Origin: Streptomyces qinglanensis
GTDB lineage: Bacteria; Actinomycetota; Actinomycetes; Streptomycetales; Streptomycetaceae
Length of the DNA: 64,000 nt
Direction: 5' to 3'
Assembly: GCF_900111245.1 (NCBI RefSeq)
Contig: NZ_FOGO01000001.1
Coordinates: forward strand, 186,001 to 250,000
Below are positions 26,492 to 35,415 of the stretch, one piece after another. The stretch's first letter is position 1, and each line of letters opens with the position of its first letter. The notes beneath the pieces were generated by a model. The model saw only the letters and a program-made list of their open reading frames with translations. It was not told the DNA's origin and searched no databases. A program made the position numbers and the translations under genes.

Positions 26492-27508
26492 TCAGGCGGC
26501 CTTGCGGCAGATCACGAGCGTGTCGTAGTCGCTCAGCGGCAGCACCTCGGTGGAGGCGAACCCGGCGCGCTCGGCGTGCGCGACGGCCTCGGAGACCGGG
26601 TACTCGGAGCCGCCGTCGGTGACCAGCAGCATGTCGAGGCTGATGACGAGGTTCTCGACGTGGTCGGGCTGGTCGTCGAGCATCCGGTCGTAGATCAGCA
26701 GCGCGCCCCCGGGGTTGACGGCGTGGAATGCCTTGGTGACCAGTTCGCCGCGCTGCTGCTCGTCCCAGTCGTGCAGCACATGCCCGAGGGTGACCACGTC
26801 GGCGCTGGGCAGCGGGTCGGTGAAGAAGCTGCCGCCGTGGAAGGTGACCTTGCCGGTCAGCCCGTAGGAGGCGACGTGCTCCTCGAACAGCGGCTCCATC
26901 GGCGGCAGGTCGAAGACGTGCCCGGCGAGGTGCGGCTGCGCCTTGACGATGATGGAGCACAGGTTGCCGCGTGCGCCGCCGATGTCGAGCACGGAGTCGT
27001 GGCCGCTCCAGTCGAACTTGCCCACCAGTTCGGGGCCGACGACGTGGGTGAGCGCGTCCATCATGCCGACGAACTGCCGCAGGATGTGCGGGTTGCGGGT
27101 GACCTCCTCGAAGTCGCTGCCCGACTGCTGCTCACCGGTGCGCAGCGCCTCGGTGAGCTTGCCCCAGGCGGGGTAGAGGTTGCGGTTGGAGCGCTCCAGG
27201 AAGCCGCCCACGTAGCGGTTGCTGCCGCGCACCAGGTAGGTGCCGGCGCCCTCCGCGTTGCCGAACCTGCCGCCCTCCTCGCGAGTGAGCAGGCCCAGCG
27301 CCGCCAGCAGGTTGAGCCAGTCGCCCAGTCCGCGGCCGTGCAGACCCAGCTCCTTGCGGATCTCCTCCTCGGTCGCGGGGCCCTTCTGGTCGAGGGTGGT
27401 GAACAGACCCAGTTCGACAGCGGTCAGCAGCGCCTTCGCGTCGCAGAACGCGTTGCTCAGCCGGATGATTCCGGCCGGGGTGCTGACATCCAGGCTGGTG
27501 TGCGTCAT
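26492..27508 (-). CDS. SAM-dependent O-methyltransferase 1 (acetylserotonin OMT-like)
   Basis: A 338-residue small-molecule O-methyltransferase with an N-terminal winged-helix dimerisation domain (about 1-110) and a C-terminal SAM domain. The SAM motif is VLDIGGARGNL near residue 170 and the catalytic base region is LGHVLHDWDEQQ. It methylates phenolic oxygens in aromatic polyketide pathways. It forms an operon with flavin hydroxylase 1 and is divergent from flavin hydroxylase 2 across a shared promoter region. Confidence 0.9.
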   Translation of the reverse strand: MTHTSLDVSTPAGIIRLSNAFCDAKALLTAVELGLFTTLDQKGPATEEEIRKELGLHGRGLGDWLNLLAALGLLTREEGGRFGNAEGAGTYLVRGSNRYVGGFLERSNRNLYPAWGKLTEALRTGEQQSGSDFEEVTRNPHILRQFVGMMDALTHVVGPELVGKFDWSGHDSVLDIGGARGNLCSIIVKAQPHLAGHVFDLPPMEPLFEEHVASYGLTGKVTFHGGSFFTDPLPSADVVTLGHVLHDWDEQQRGELVTKAFHAVNPGGALLIYDRMLDDQPDHVENLVISLDMLLVTDGGSEYPVSEAVAHAERAGFASTEVLPLSDYDTLVICRKAA

Positions 27509-27578
27509 GCGCAGGACTCCTTCCGAAACGGCACATGGCCTGGCGCCAGGGCCGCTCCGGGAGGGTCACACCGCGAAG

Positions 27579-27596
27579 TTGAGTGCCCCTCGAACC
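27579..27596. promoter_or_regulatory. SARP-type direct repeat in the divergent OMT1/hydroxylase 2 promoter
   Basis: TTGAGTG (27579-27585) and TCGAACC (27590-27596) lie at an 11-bp pitch on the plus strand. Read on the minus strand the same site also gives TCGAGGG and TCAACTT at that pitch. It could therefore activate both divergent operons. Confidence 0.5.
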
Positions 27597-27717
27597 GCGG
27601 TGGGGACGGCGCCGGGGCCGTGCGCCCCCGCCGGATCTCCAGTCGCCCTCAAGGGGCCGTGGCTACTCATCAGGGGTGCCGAAACCGGCCAAGCCCAGTT
27701 GTTCAGAGGGGACATGC

Positions 27718-29352
27718 ATGTATGACGTGAAGATCCCGGTGCTGATCGTCGGCGGTGGTCCCGTCGGGCTCTCCACCGCGCTGTTCAGCGGGCGGCGCGG
27801 CGTCCGCACGATGCTGCTGGAGAAGCGGGACAGCACCTCCATGCTCCCCCGCGCCCCGGGCCTGCAGGCCCGCACCATGGAGCTGTTCCGCGCCGCGGGG
27901 CTCGGGAAGGAGATCCGCGCCCTGGAGAAGGGGAACTCGCACGCCTACTTCGAGGGCGGGATCATCAAGGTCGACACCTTCTCCGACATCGACAACGCGG
28001 AACTGCTGGAGTCCCCGTCGCTGGACGGCCCGACGGTCAGCCCGGAGCGGGTGATGGGCTGCGGGCAGGACCGGTACGAGAAGGTGCTGGTCGCCAAGGC
28101 CCGGGAGTACGGCGCCGATGTCCGGTTCAACACCAGGCTGGTCTCCTTCGAGGCCGACGAGGAGGGCGTCACCGCCGTGGCCGAGGAGGCCGCGACGGGG
28201 AACCGGATCACCATCCGCGCCGACTACCTGGTCGGCGCCGACGGTGCGGGCAGCCGCGTCCGCAAGGCGCTGGGCGTCGAGCGGACCGGCCGCGGGACCG
28301 TCTTCAACGCGCTGAGCATCTACTTCCGGGCGCCGGAGCTGGAGACGCTGCTCAAGGACCGCAAGTTCATCCTGTGCTACGCCTCGGCCGGGGGCTCGCT
28401 GATGGGCCTCTCGCGGCTGCACGGCTGCGATCCGTGGCTGGCGGCGCCCATCTACTACCCGGAGAAGGGCGAGACACCGGACGACTACACCGACGAGCGC
28501 TGCGTGGAGATCGTCCGCCGCGCGGCCGGCAAGGACATCGACGTCGAGATCATGGACAAGGTGCCCTGGCAGGGTGCTCAGCTCGTCTCCGAGACCTTCC
28601 GCGTGGGCCGGGTCTTCCTGGCGGGCGACGCCGCGCATGTGCACCCGCCCGCGGGCGGCTTCGGGGCCAACACCGGCATCCACGACGCGCACAACCTGTC
28701 CTGGAAGCTGGCGGCCGTGCACGACGGCTGGGGCACCGACGCGCTGCTGGACACCTACGACGCGGAGCGCCGTCCGCTGGGCACCGCCATGTCCGAGCAG
28801 GCCCTGGTGCGCAACCGGATCCGGCACGGCTACGCCACCGAGCAGGACCGGAAGGACTTCGTCGACGACGTGATCATCACGCTCGGCTACCGGTACCGTT
28901 CCGCGTCCGTCGTCGGCGCCGAGGGCTCCAAGGTGCTCACCCCCGACCTGGAGCTGACAGGCGAGCCGGGCACCCGCGCGCCGCATGTGTGGCTGACGCG
29001 TGCGGGCACTGCGGGCGCTGAGGGCGCTGAGCGGATCTCCTCCATCGACCTGTTCTGGGACGGCTTCGTCCTGCTGCACGGCCCGGACGGCGGTGCCTGG
29101 GCGAAGGCCGCGGTCAAGGCCGCCGAGCGGCTGGGCGTGCCGCTGCGCACCCACGCGGTGGGCCCGGAGGAGGAGCTGCGGCCCGAGGACCGCGACTGGG
29201 CGGCCGCCTACGGGGTGGGGCCGGGCGGTGCCGTGCTGGTGCGGCCGGACGCGTTCGTGGCCTGGCGCTCGGCTGAGGGCACCTCGGCTGTGGCGGACCC
29301 GGACGCGGTGCTCGACGACGTGCTGGCGCGCGCCTCGGCGGCGGCCTCGTGA
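27718..29352 (+). CDS. FAD-dependent aromatic hydroxylase 2 (PgaE/RdmE class)
   Basis: Group A flavin monooxygenase of 544 residues. The FAD loop is GGGPVGLSTALFSG, the DG motif is VGADGAGSRVRKALG and the third FAD motif is GDAAHVHPPAGGFGANTGIHD. The C-terminal thioredoxin-like domain follows. It closely resembles hydroxylase 1 in layout, so the pair may act on different ring positions or at successive steps. ATG 27718 has AGAGGGGA seven bases upstream. An O-methyltransferase gene follows 18 bp downstream, the same hydroxylase plus methyltransferase pairing as on the other strand. Confidence 0.92.
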   Translation: MYDVKIPVLIVGGGPVGLSTALFSGRRGVRTMLLEKRDSTSMLPRAPGLQARTMELFRAAGLGKEIRALEKGNSHAYFEGGIIKVDTFSDIDNAELLESPSLDGPTVSPERVMGCGQDRYEKVLVAKAREYGADVRFNTRLVSFEADEEGVTAVAEEAATGNRITIRADYLVGADGAGSRVRKALGVERTGRGTVFNALSIYFRAPELETLLKDRKFILCYASAGGSLMGLSRLHGCDPWLAAPIYYPEKGETPDDYTDERCVEIVRRAAGKDIDVEIMDKVPWQGAQLVSETFRVGRVFLAGDAAHVHPPAGGFGANTGIHDAHNLSWKLAAVHDGWGTDALLDTYDAERRPLGTAMSEQALVRNRIRHGYATEQDRKDFVDDVIITLGYRYRSASVVGAEGSKVLTPDLELTGEPGTRAPHVWLTRAGTAGAEGAERISSIDLFWDGFVLLHGPDGGAWAKAAVKAAERLGVPLRTHAVGPEEELRPEDRDWAAAYGVGPGGAVLVRPDAFVAWRSAEGTSAVADPDAVLDDVLARASAAAS

Positions 29353-29370
29353 CCGGGGCGGAGCGGGCCG

Positions 29371-30396
29371 ATGACTGACGGGGTGACGGCCCGGGCCGGG
29401 CAGGTGCTCGGCCAGGCCATGGCCTTCCAGCCGGCGAAGCTGGTGCTGGCCGGGGTGCGGCTGGGGCTGTTCGCGGCGCTGGCCGAGGGGCCGCTGCCGG
29501 AGGAGCGGCTGCGCGAGCGGCTGGGGCTGGGCCGGCGCGGCTGCGACCACTTTCTGGCGGCGCTGGCCGAACTCGGCTTCCTGGAGCGCACGGCGGACGG
29601 CGCGTGGGCCAACACCCGGGTGTCGGGGCAGTTGCTGGTGCCCGGCGACCCGGCGTCGCTCAGCGGGTTCCTGCAGCTCGCCGACCGGGTGATGTATCCG
29701 GCGTGGGACCGGCTGGCCGAGGGGCTGCGCAGCGAGGAGCCGCAGGCGGCGACCTATTCCGGCGAGGACATGTTCGATCAGCTCTACGACAGTGAGGAGA
29801 AGAAGGACGGGCTGGTGCGGATGGCGGAGGACGCCAGCAGGCCGCTGATCCCCGCGCTGGCGGAGGTCTTCGACTGGGCGTCCTACGGCTCGGTGCTGGA
29901 GCTGGGCGGCTGCCGGGGCAATGTGCTGGCCGGTCTGGTGGGCGCGCATCCGCATCTGGAGGCGCGGGTCTTCGACCTGCCGCAGTTGGAGGAGGACTTC
30001 GACGCGCACATGGCGGCGCTGGGGACGACCGGCAAGCTCGGCTTCCACGGCGGTGACTTCTTCGCCGGGCCGCTGCCCGAGGCCGATGTGCTGATGCTGG
30101 GGCACGCGCTGGTGGACTGGAACGACGACCAGCGCGCCCAGTTGGTGAAGAACGCCTTCGCCGGAGTGCGCCCCGGTGGCGCCTTCCTGGTGTGGGACCC
30201 GGTGATCGTCCCGGGTGAGGAGAGCTATCTGCGCAATCTGCTGCGCAGCCTCAACCTCCAGTTGATGACGCCGCACGGGAAGGGATACACGTTGGCGCAG
30301 TGCACGGGGTGGATGCGCGACGCGGGGTTCGCCCGGGTCGAGCACCGTTCGCTGGGTCACGACGTCACCCTGGTGATCGCCCACAAGGGCGGCTGA
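29371..30396 (+). CDS. SAM-dependent O-methyltransferase 2
   Basis: A 341-residue methyltransferase of the same family as the genes at 26492 and 36302. It has an N-terminal dimerisation domain with AFQPAKLVLAGVRLGLFAAL and a SAM motif LELGGCRGNVLAGLV. The LGHALVDWNDDQ segment carries Asp where many family members have the catalytic His-Asp pair (LHDW), so the usual base His is Val here. It may still methylate by proximity, or it may catalyse a different step. It lies in an operon with hydroxylase 2 and ends at a strong hairpin. Confidence 0.87.
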   Translation: MTDGVTARAGQVLGQAMAFQPAKLVLAGVRLGLFAALAEGPLPEERLRERLGLGRRGCDHFLAALAELGFLERTADGAWANTRVSGQLLVPGDPASLSGFLQLADRVMYPAWDRLAEGLRSEEPQAATYSGEDMFDQLYDSEEKKDGLVRMAEDASRPLIPALAEVFDWASYGSVLELGGCRGNVLAGLVGAHPHLEARVFDLPQLEEDFDAHMAALGTTGKLGFHGGDFFAGPLPEADVLMLGHALVDWNDDQRAQLVKNAFAGVRPGGAFLVWDPVIVPGEESYLRNLLRSLNLQLMTPHGKGYTLAQCTGWMRDAGFARVEHRSLGHDVTLVIAHKGG

Positions 30397-30407
30397 CCCG
30401 CGGTCCT

Positions 30408-30450
30408 CGCACGTCCGCCCGCCCCCGCTCCGGGGGCGGGCGGACGTGCG
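30408..30450. terminator. 20-bp perfect hairpin terminator
   Basis: Arms 30408-30427 and 30431-30450 are perfectly complementary, with a 3-base loop. It lies 12 bp after the OMT2 stop and faces the convergent oxidoreductase gene, so it can act in both directions. Confidence 0.85.
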
Positions 30451-30489
30451 TGCGCAACAGGGGGATCCAGGAGCTGAGCTGGGCGGATA

Positions 30490-31416
30490 TCACTCCATGG
30501 TGAGCACCAGCTTGCCGTCCAGTCCGCCGGCTTCCCCTGTCCGGTGCGCCTCGGCCGCCTCGGCGAGCGGGAAGGGCCTGTGGAGCGGCACCTCCAGAGT
30601 GCCGTTCCGCAGCAGCGCCAGTGCCTCGTCGAGCGCGGCACCGGTGCGCTGGAGTCCGGACCCGCCGCCGGAGAACCGGGCCCCGTGCTCCTGCGCTGCC
30701 TGCGGGGAGGCGAGGGTGAGCACCCGTGCTGCGCCGCCGCGGGCGAGCCGGACGGAGTCGCCCAGCACGTCGGCTCCGGAGACGTCCAGTACGGCGTCCA
30801 CTCCGTGCGGCGCGGCGGCGGCCACCCGCTCCGGCCAGCCCTCGCCGTAGCGGACGGGGGTGGCCCCCAGCCGGCTCAGCCGCTGGTGGACCCGCTCCGC
30901 CGCGGTGCCGACCACTTGCGCGCCCCGGGCGAGCGCGAACTGGACGGCGAGGTTGCCGACGGCACCGCCCGCGCCGTGCACGAGCAGGGTCTCCCCCGCG
31001 GCGACGCCCAGTTCCTCCAGTGCGCGGTGGGCGGCCTCCGCGGCGGAAGGCAGCCCGGCGGCGCGGTGCACGTCCAGGTCGCCGGGGCGCAGCCGGAGCT
31101 TGTCGAGGTCGGCGAGGAGCAGCGTGGCGTAGGCGTGCGGGGCCTGGCCGAAGACCTCGTCGCCCGGCTCCAGGCTGCTGACGCCGTCACCCACGGCCTC
31201 GACGGTGCCCGCGAACTCCGACCCGGGGATGTGCGGCAGCGGCACCGGCATGACGGCGGCCATGGAGCCGCTGCGCAGCTTCCAGTCCAGCGGGTTGACG
31301 CCCGCGGCCCGGACGGCGACGCGGACCTGGTCGGGATCCGGTTCGGGGATGTCGATACCGGTGGGCCGGAGCACTTCGGGGCCGCCGTACGCGGCGAAGG
31401 CGATGGCCTCGGGCAT
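30490..31416 (-). CDS. NADP-dependent medium-chain (quinone) oxidoreductase
   Basis: Zinc-independent MDR family reductase of 308 residues. GPEVLRPTGIDIPEPDPDQV, then AAGVNPLDWKLRSG, form the N-terminal GroES-like domain. VHGAGGAVGNLAVQFA is the nucleotide loop and ARGAQVVGTA lies in the second strand. Such proteins reduce quinones or enones. The MarR gene lies 169 bp upstream on the same strand, so it may be part of a stress or detoxification unit. A role in reducing quinone intermediates of the pathway is possible but not shown. Confidence 0.87.
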   Translation of the reverse strand: MPEAIAFAAYGGPEVLRPTGIDIPEPDPDQVRVAVRAAGVNPLDWKLRSGSMAAVMPVPLPHIPGSEFAGTVEAVGDGVSSLEPGDEVFGQAPHAYATLLLADLDKLRLRPGDLDVHRAAGLPSAAEAAHRALEELGVAAGETLLVHGAGGAVGNLAVQFALARGAQVVGTAAERVHQRLSRLGATPVRYGEGWPERVAAAAPHGVDAVLDVSGADVLGDSVRLARGGAARVLTLASPQAAQEHGARFSGGGSGLQRTGAALDEALALLRNGTLEVPLHRPFPLAEAAEAHRTGEAGGLDGKLVLTME

Positions 31417-31585
31417 GGCGAGCACCTGCTTCCTGTGCGTGGGGGACGTGGGGTCAGTCGGGAGGGGAGTTCGGAGGGGAGCCGGGAGGGGAGAGGAGGA
31501 CTCCCCGCCCCGCGTTCCCGGCACGTCTCCTCCCATGCCCACCGACCCGTCGGCGCTCGCCTCGGTCTGCTCGCGTCGGTCGCGC

Positions 31586-32080
31586 TCAGCCGGCCTCGTC
31601 CCGCAGCCGCCGCAGGTGCCGCTCCTGGAGTTCGCGGCTGCGCCGGGCGAAGTCCAGCAGGAGCTCCAGTTCCGGCAGCGAGTAGCGCTCCAGGAGAGCC
31701 GCGCCCTCGTGCGCGAGCGGACCGTAGAGGTCGGCGGCGCCGCGCCGGGTCCGCGGGGTGGCGCGGACGACGGACTTGCGGCGGTCGTGCGGGTCCGGCT
31801 CGCGGGTGAGGTAGCCGAGCCGGGCCAGCCTGTCGAGCATCGCGGTGACGCTGCCGGTGGTCAGCCCGAGCGCGGTGCCCAACTGGCTGGGTGTGGCGCT
31901 GTCGCGCTGGGTGAGGACATCGAGGCAGTGCAGGTCGGTGCGGTTGACGCCGAGCCGGTCGGCAGCGGCGGCGTCCACCGCGTCGGTCGCGCCCTGCAGG
32001 GCGCGGACCTCGGCGCCGAGCTGCTGCCGCAGCTCGTTCTCCTTCGGCTCGTGCGGCGGGACATCCGATTCACTTGACAT
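31586..32080 (-). CDS. MarR-family transcriptional regulator
   Basis: A 164-residue winged-helix repressor. The HTH reads ATPSQLGTALGLTTGSVTAMLDRLARLGYL, followed by the wing REPDPHDRRKSVVRATP. MarR proteins dissociate from DNA on binding phenolic or quinone-like ligands. Its start codon lies inside a CTTG-N5-CAAG palindrome, and a second such site lies about 40 bp upstream, so it probably represses itself and the divergent gene at 32198. It is the only complete regulator gene in the window. Confidence 0.9.
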   Translation of the reverse strand: MSSESDVPPHEPKENELRQQLGAEVRALQGATDAVDAAAADRLGVNRTDLHCLDVLTQRDSATPSQLGTALGLTTGSVTAMLDRLARLGYLTREPDPHDRRKSVVRATPRTRRGAADLYGPLAHEGAALLERYSLPELELLLDFARRSRELQERHLRRLRDEAG

Positions 32081-32140
32081 ACAAGTATCTCGACTCTCAA
32101 AATAAAGGCGTCCGGTTACCTTGACTTCCAAGATAACCGG
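32072..32140. promoter_or_regulatory. Two MarR-type operators between divergent genes
   Basis: Site 1 is ACTTG-acata-CAAGT (32072-32086), overlapping the marR start codon. Site 2 has 12-bp arms with one mismatch (32112-32123 and 32129-32140) around a 5-base spacer. Both share CTTG-N5-CAAG, which suggests one protein binds both. Confidence 0.7.
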
Positions 32141-32197
32141 TTCCCAAGGTATTCCCACCATCGGGTTGTTGCCCGGGTTCCAGGAAGGAACACTGCG

Positions 32198-32722
32198 ATG
32201 AGCAACCAGCACGCGGAGCACACACCGGACCGTCAAGACGGGCAGGCCGAGCACGCCGAGCACGCCGAGCAGGTCGAGACACTCGAAGCCTTCTACACCG
32301 ACGTGAAGCGGCTGGGCCACTGGACCCGCTCCCGCACGATCGAGGTGCGCACCCGGCGTGCCTCCGTCCACCTCGACCTGCGCTCGGCCCAGATCCCCGC
32401 GGGGGAGATCGAGCTGCGGCTGCACAGCGAGCGCAGCACCCTCAAGCTCCTGCTCCCCGAGGACGCCGTCCTTCAGGAGTCCGGGCTGGCCCTGGCCGGA
32501 CGCTGCAAGATCAAGGACCGCGAACGGCACGCCGAGCACAGCGGGCGCGTCGTACGGCTCACCGGAACGCTCCAGCACAGCGAGATCCGCGTCGCCCGCG
32601 GCGGGGTCGCCACGCTCAGCGCGATGTTCTCCCGCGAGTTCCTCGACGACGCCCGCACCGCGCACCGGGACGGCACCGAACCGGTACTGCCCGACCCCGG
32701 CAAGGAGCACGGGACACCGTAG
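32198..32722 (+). CDS. Hypothetical protein, divergent from MarR
   Basis: A 174-residue hydrophilic protein. The N-terminal 30 residues are Gln/Glu/His-rich with repeated AEH triplets. The middle (RTIEVRTRRASVHLDLRSAQIP, then GEIELRLHSERSTLKLLLPED) resembles the beta-helical LiaF/DUF1707-type wall-response domain, without membrane segments. The MarR-type operators upstream suggest it is induced by the MarR ligand. Function not known. Confidence 0.65.
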   Translation: MSNQHAEHTPDRQDGQAEHAEHAEQVETLEAFYTDVKRLGHWTRSRTIEVRTRRASVHLDLRSAQIPAGEIELRLHSERSTLKLLLPEDAVLQESGLALAGRCKIKDRERHAEHSGRVVRLTGTLQHSEIRVARGGVATLSAMFSREFLDDARTAHRDGTEPVLPDPGKEHGTP

Positions 32723-32768
32723 ACCGGGCAGCAGCGCGGGCCGCGGACGAGCCCGCCGGCCCGAGCTC

Positions 32769-32800
32769 TCCAACCGCCCTCGAGCACGCGCCCGTAGCCT
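32769..32800 (+). promoter_or_regulatory. SARP-type direct repeat and -10-like box before the antiporter
   Basis: TCCAACC (32769-32775) and TCGAGCA (32780-32786) lie at an 11-bp pitch. TAGCCT at 32795-32800 follows eight bases later, the spacing expected for SARP sites. The antiporter starts at 32915. Confidence 0.6.
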
Positions 32801-32914
32801 GCCCCTCCGGCACCGGAACCTGCCGGTCATGGCGGGTGCGGCCGGTCGTCCGGACGACCGGCCGCATCGCCCGGTACCGCCCGGTACCGCCCGGCACGCG
32901 CAGGGGGCGCCCGC

Positions 32915-34231
32915 ATGACTCCGGAGCAGGTCCAGTCCTTCTTCGCGGCGCTCGCCGCCGTCCTGGTGCTCGGCCGGCTGCTGGGCGCGGCGGCGCGCCG
33001 GCTCGGACAGCCCCCGGTGGTGGGCGAACTGCTCGCCGGGGTGCTCCTGGGGCCCACCCTGTTCGACGGCGCGGCGGCCCGCCTCCTCTTCCCGGCCGAC
33101 ATCCGGCCCCTGCTCGCGGCACTGGCGGACCTGGGGCTGGTGCTGTTCATGTTCATGGTCGGCTACGAGTTGGACCTGACCCGGCTGCGCGGCACCGGAC
33201 GCCTCGCGGTCTCCGTGTCCCTGTGCTCGGTACTGGTGCCGCTGCTGCTGGGCGGGCTGCTGGCGCTGCACCTCGCCGACCGGCACGCCACCGGCGGCCG
33301 CGCCGCGTTCGTGCTCTTCCTCGGCGCCGCGATGGCGGTCACCGCCTTCCCCGTGCTGGCCCGCATCCTCGCCGACAGCGGACTGGGGCGCACCCGGATC
33401 GGCGGCATCGCGCTCGCCTGCGCCGCGCTCGACGACGTCCTCGCCTGGTCCCTGCTGGCGGTCGTCGCCACCGTCGCGGGCGGCGGCGGCCAGTGGCGGA
33501 TGCTGCTGGCGCCCGGCTATCTGGCCCTCATGCTGCTCGTCGTACGGCCCGGTCTGCGGTGGCTCTTCCACCGGCCCGGCACCGCGCGCCGGGCCGGCTG
33601 GCAGGGGTGGGTACGCGACCACGTGACCGCCGACCAACTCGTCGTGGTCCTGGCCGGACTGCTGCTCTCCTCCCTGGCCACCGCCTGGCTGGGTGCCCAC
33701 TTCGTCTTCGGCGCCTTCCTGTTCGGCGCCGTGCTGCCCCGCGACACCTCCCGGCACCTGCGCCTCCAGCTCACCGACCGGCTGGAGTACCTCACCCGGC
33801 TTCTGCTGCTGCCGGCCTTCTTCGTCGTCGCCGGACTCCAGGTGGACCTCTCCCGCACCGGAGTGCGCGACCTGGGCGAACTCGGGCTGATCCTGCTGAC
33901 CGCGGTGACCGGCAAGTTCGCCGGCGCCTACGCAGGCGCCCGGCTCAACCGCGTTCCACCGGTGCAGAGCGGGCTGCTGGCCGCACTGCTGAACACCCGC
34001 GGCCTGACGGAGCTCGTCATCCTGACCGTGGGGCTGCAACTGGGCGTCCTGGACCGCGAGCTGTACGGCCTGCTGGTCGTCATGGCCCTGCTCACCACCG
34101 CCATGACAGGCCCGCTGCTGCGACTGCTCGGCCGCCGCCGCGGCGGCCCGACGGCGCTGGGCGACTTCGACCACCCCGCCGAGCGCCCCCGGGGCACCCG
34201 CACCTTTCCAGCGGCCTCCCGGAAGGGCTGA
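32915..34231 (+). CDS. CPA2-family cation/proton antiporter
   Basis: A 438-residue membrane protein with about 12 hydrophobic helices. It has the CPA2 landmarks GELLAGVLLGPTLF, the FMVGYELDL segment, and MAVTAFPVLARIL with a charged helix after it. It lacks the long cytoplasmic RCK domain of KefB types. Antiporters of this type occur in pentangular polyphenol clusters, where they may drive export or counter ionophore-like product toxicity (known association; exact role unproven). SARP-type repeats upstream tie it to the cluster. Confidence 0.9.
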   Translation: MTPEQVQSFFAALAAVLVLGRLLGAAARRLGQPPVVGELLAGVLLGPTLFDGAAARLLFPADIRPLLAALADLGLVLFMFMVGYELDLTRLRGTGRLAVSVSLCSVLVPLLLGGLLALHLADRHATGGRAAFVLFLGAAMAVTAFPVLARILADSGLGRTRIGGIALACAALDDVLAWSLLAVVATVAGGGGQWRMLLAPGYLALMLLVVRPGLRWLFHRPGTARRAGWQGWVRDHVTADQLVVVLAGLLLSSLATAWLGAHFVFGAFLFGAVLPRDTSRHLRLQLTDRLEYLTRLLLLPAFFVVAGLQVDLSRTGVRDLGELGLILLTAVTGKFAGAYAGARLNRVPPVQSGLLAALLNTRGLTELVILTVGLQLGVLDRELYGLLVVMALLTTAMTGPLLRLLGRRRGGPTALGDFDHPAERPRGTRTFPAASRKG

Positions 34232-34369
34232 GGCGGCGGTGACGTGCAGGCCGGTACCGCCGGCCCCACTCGCCCGGCCTCGGCAGGGAGCGGCCTCCCG
34301 GTGCCATGGCCCCGTCCGCCGCTCCCTGCGAAACCGGCCGCCGGAATCGACCTGAGACGGGGAGCGGGC

Positions 34370-34598
34370 CGGGAGCTCCGGACGGGATGTCGAGGGCGTC
34401 AGCGAAGGCTCGGAAGGCATCGACCGTCATCGGGGAGATGCCGCGTTCCGGACGCGAGAGCTGCGCGGCTGAGTACCCGGTCTTCTGGCCCAGTTGCTCC
34501 AGCGTGACGCCCTGCTCCCGTCTGATGACGCGAATCAATTGGCCCGGGGCCAAGTGCTCCCTCGATGGGGTGGGCGGCAAACGGATGACCGGTCGCAT
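34370..34598 (-). pseudogene. Truncated XRE-type HTH regulator remnant
   Basis: From ATG 34598 (AGGGGGG upstream) the frame encodes LAPGQLIRVIRREQGVTLEQ, then a Cro-type HTH ending SPMTVDAFRAFADALDIP. The similarity stops at about 75 codons, and the open frame then continues antisense into the antiporter gene. Full family members carry a TPR domain of several hundred residues. It marks a decayed island inside the cluster. Confidence 0.6.
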
Positions 34599-34797
34599 CA
34601 AACCCCCCTGGTCGTGCTGCCGGAACACCCATCGTAGGAGCAGAAGACGTAGTGGCGGTCACTGTTGCGTGAGATGCAAGGACCGTGCACGCCGACCCGA
34701 TACCTCTCCCGATCCGCTCCCGGCTGAGGCGCAATCGGTGAGTGCGCCCCACCCCCTACGGCGGGGAGCGCCCACACCTACCGCATCAGGAGGCATC

Positions 34798-35270
34798 GTG
34801 ACCGACACATATCTGTCAGAGCTGGCTGGGCGAACCGTCTTGGTAACGGGAGGCGCTGGGTTGATCGGCAGCCGCATCACCGGTCGCCTCCGCGAACCGG
34901 GAGCCCGCTGCCGCGTGCTGTGCACGCTCGACGCCTATCCCGCCCACACCTACCGGGACATCTTCGGCGTCGGCCTCGACAGCCCCGACGTCGTCCGAGC
35001 AAGCATCACCGACGAGGCCGCCGTGACGCGTGCTGTTGAAGGGACCGACTACATCATCCACGCCGCGGCGCTGGCTGACGTGGCAGCCTGCACCCGCCAC
35101 CCGCATAACGCGATCGCCGCCAACATCTGTGGCACACAGACCGTGTTGGACGCTGCCGCCGCCAGCGACCGACTGCGCCGATTCGTGTTCGTCTCCTCTG
35201 CCAGCGTCTACGGCAACGGCGAGCCGGACAATGTGCGCACCGTGTCCGACCTGTGGACGCACCCTCCCGG
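34798..35270 (+). pseudogene. 3'-truncated NAD-dependent epimerase/dehydratase (extended SDR)
   Basis: GTG 34798 follows CAGGAGGC. The protein opens with a Rossmann loop VLVTGGAGLIGSRITGRL and continues through DYIIHAAALADV and RFVFVSSASVYGNGEPD, as in NDP-sugar epimerases. The homology then breaks off, before the catalytic YxxxK. Frame-shifted low-complexity sequence follows up to the LLM gene. It is therefore inactive. It may be a leftover sugar gene connected to the glycosyltransferase, or an unrelated insertion. Confidence 0.7.
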
Positions 35271-35415
35271 AGCGCAGCACCGTGACCGCGCCGCACACCG
35301 CCGAAGCGCACGTGCGTCGGCAGCGGGCGTAGCTCCTGCACCGTCAGGAGCTGCCGACCCACGCCGAGCAGCGCCCGCACCCTGCGGCGGCGGCGCGATT
35401 CCTGGGAGCGCGGCG

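Noticed and set aside
34092..34369. Continuation of the XRE-type frame as a full gene
   Set aside because: This part overlaps the antiporter 3' end antisense and translates to low-complexity sequence without TPR features.
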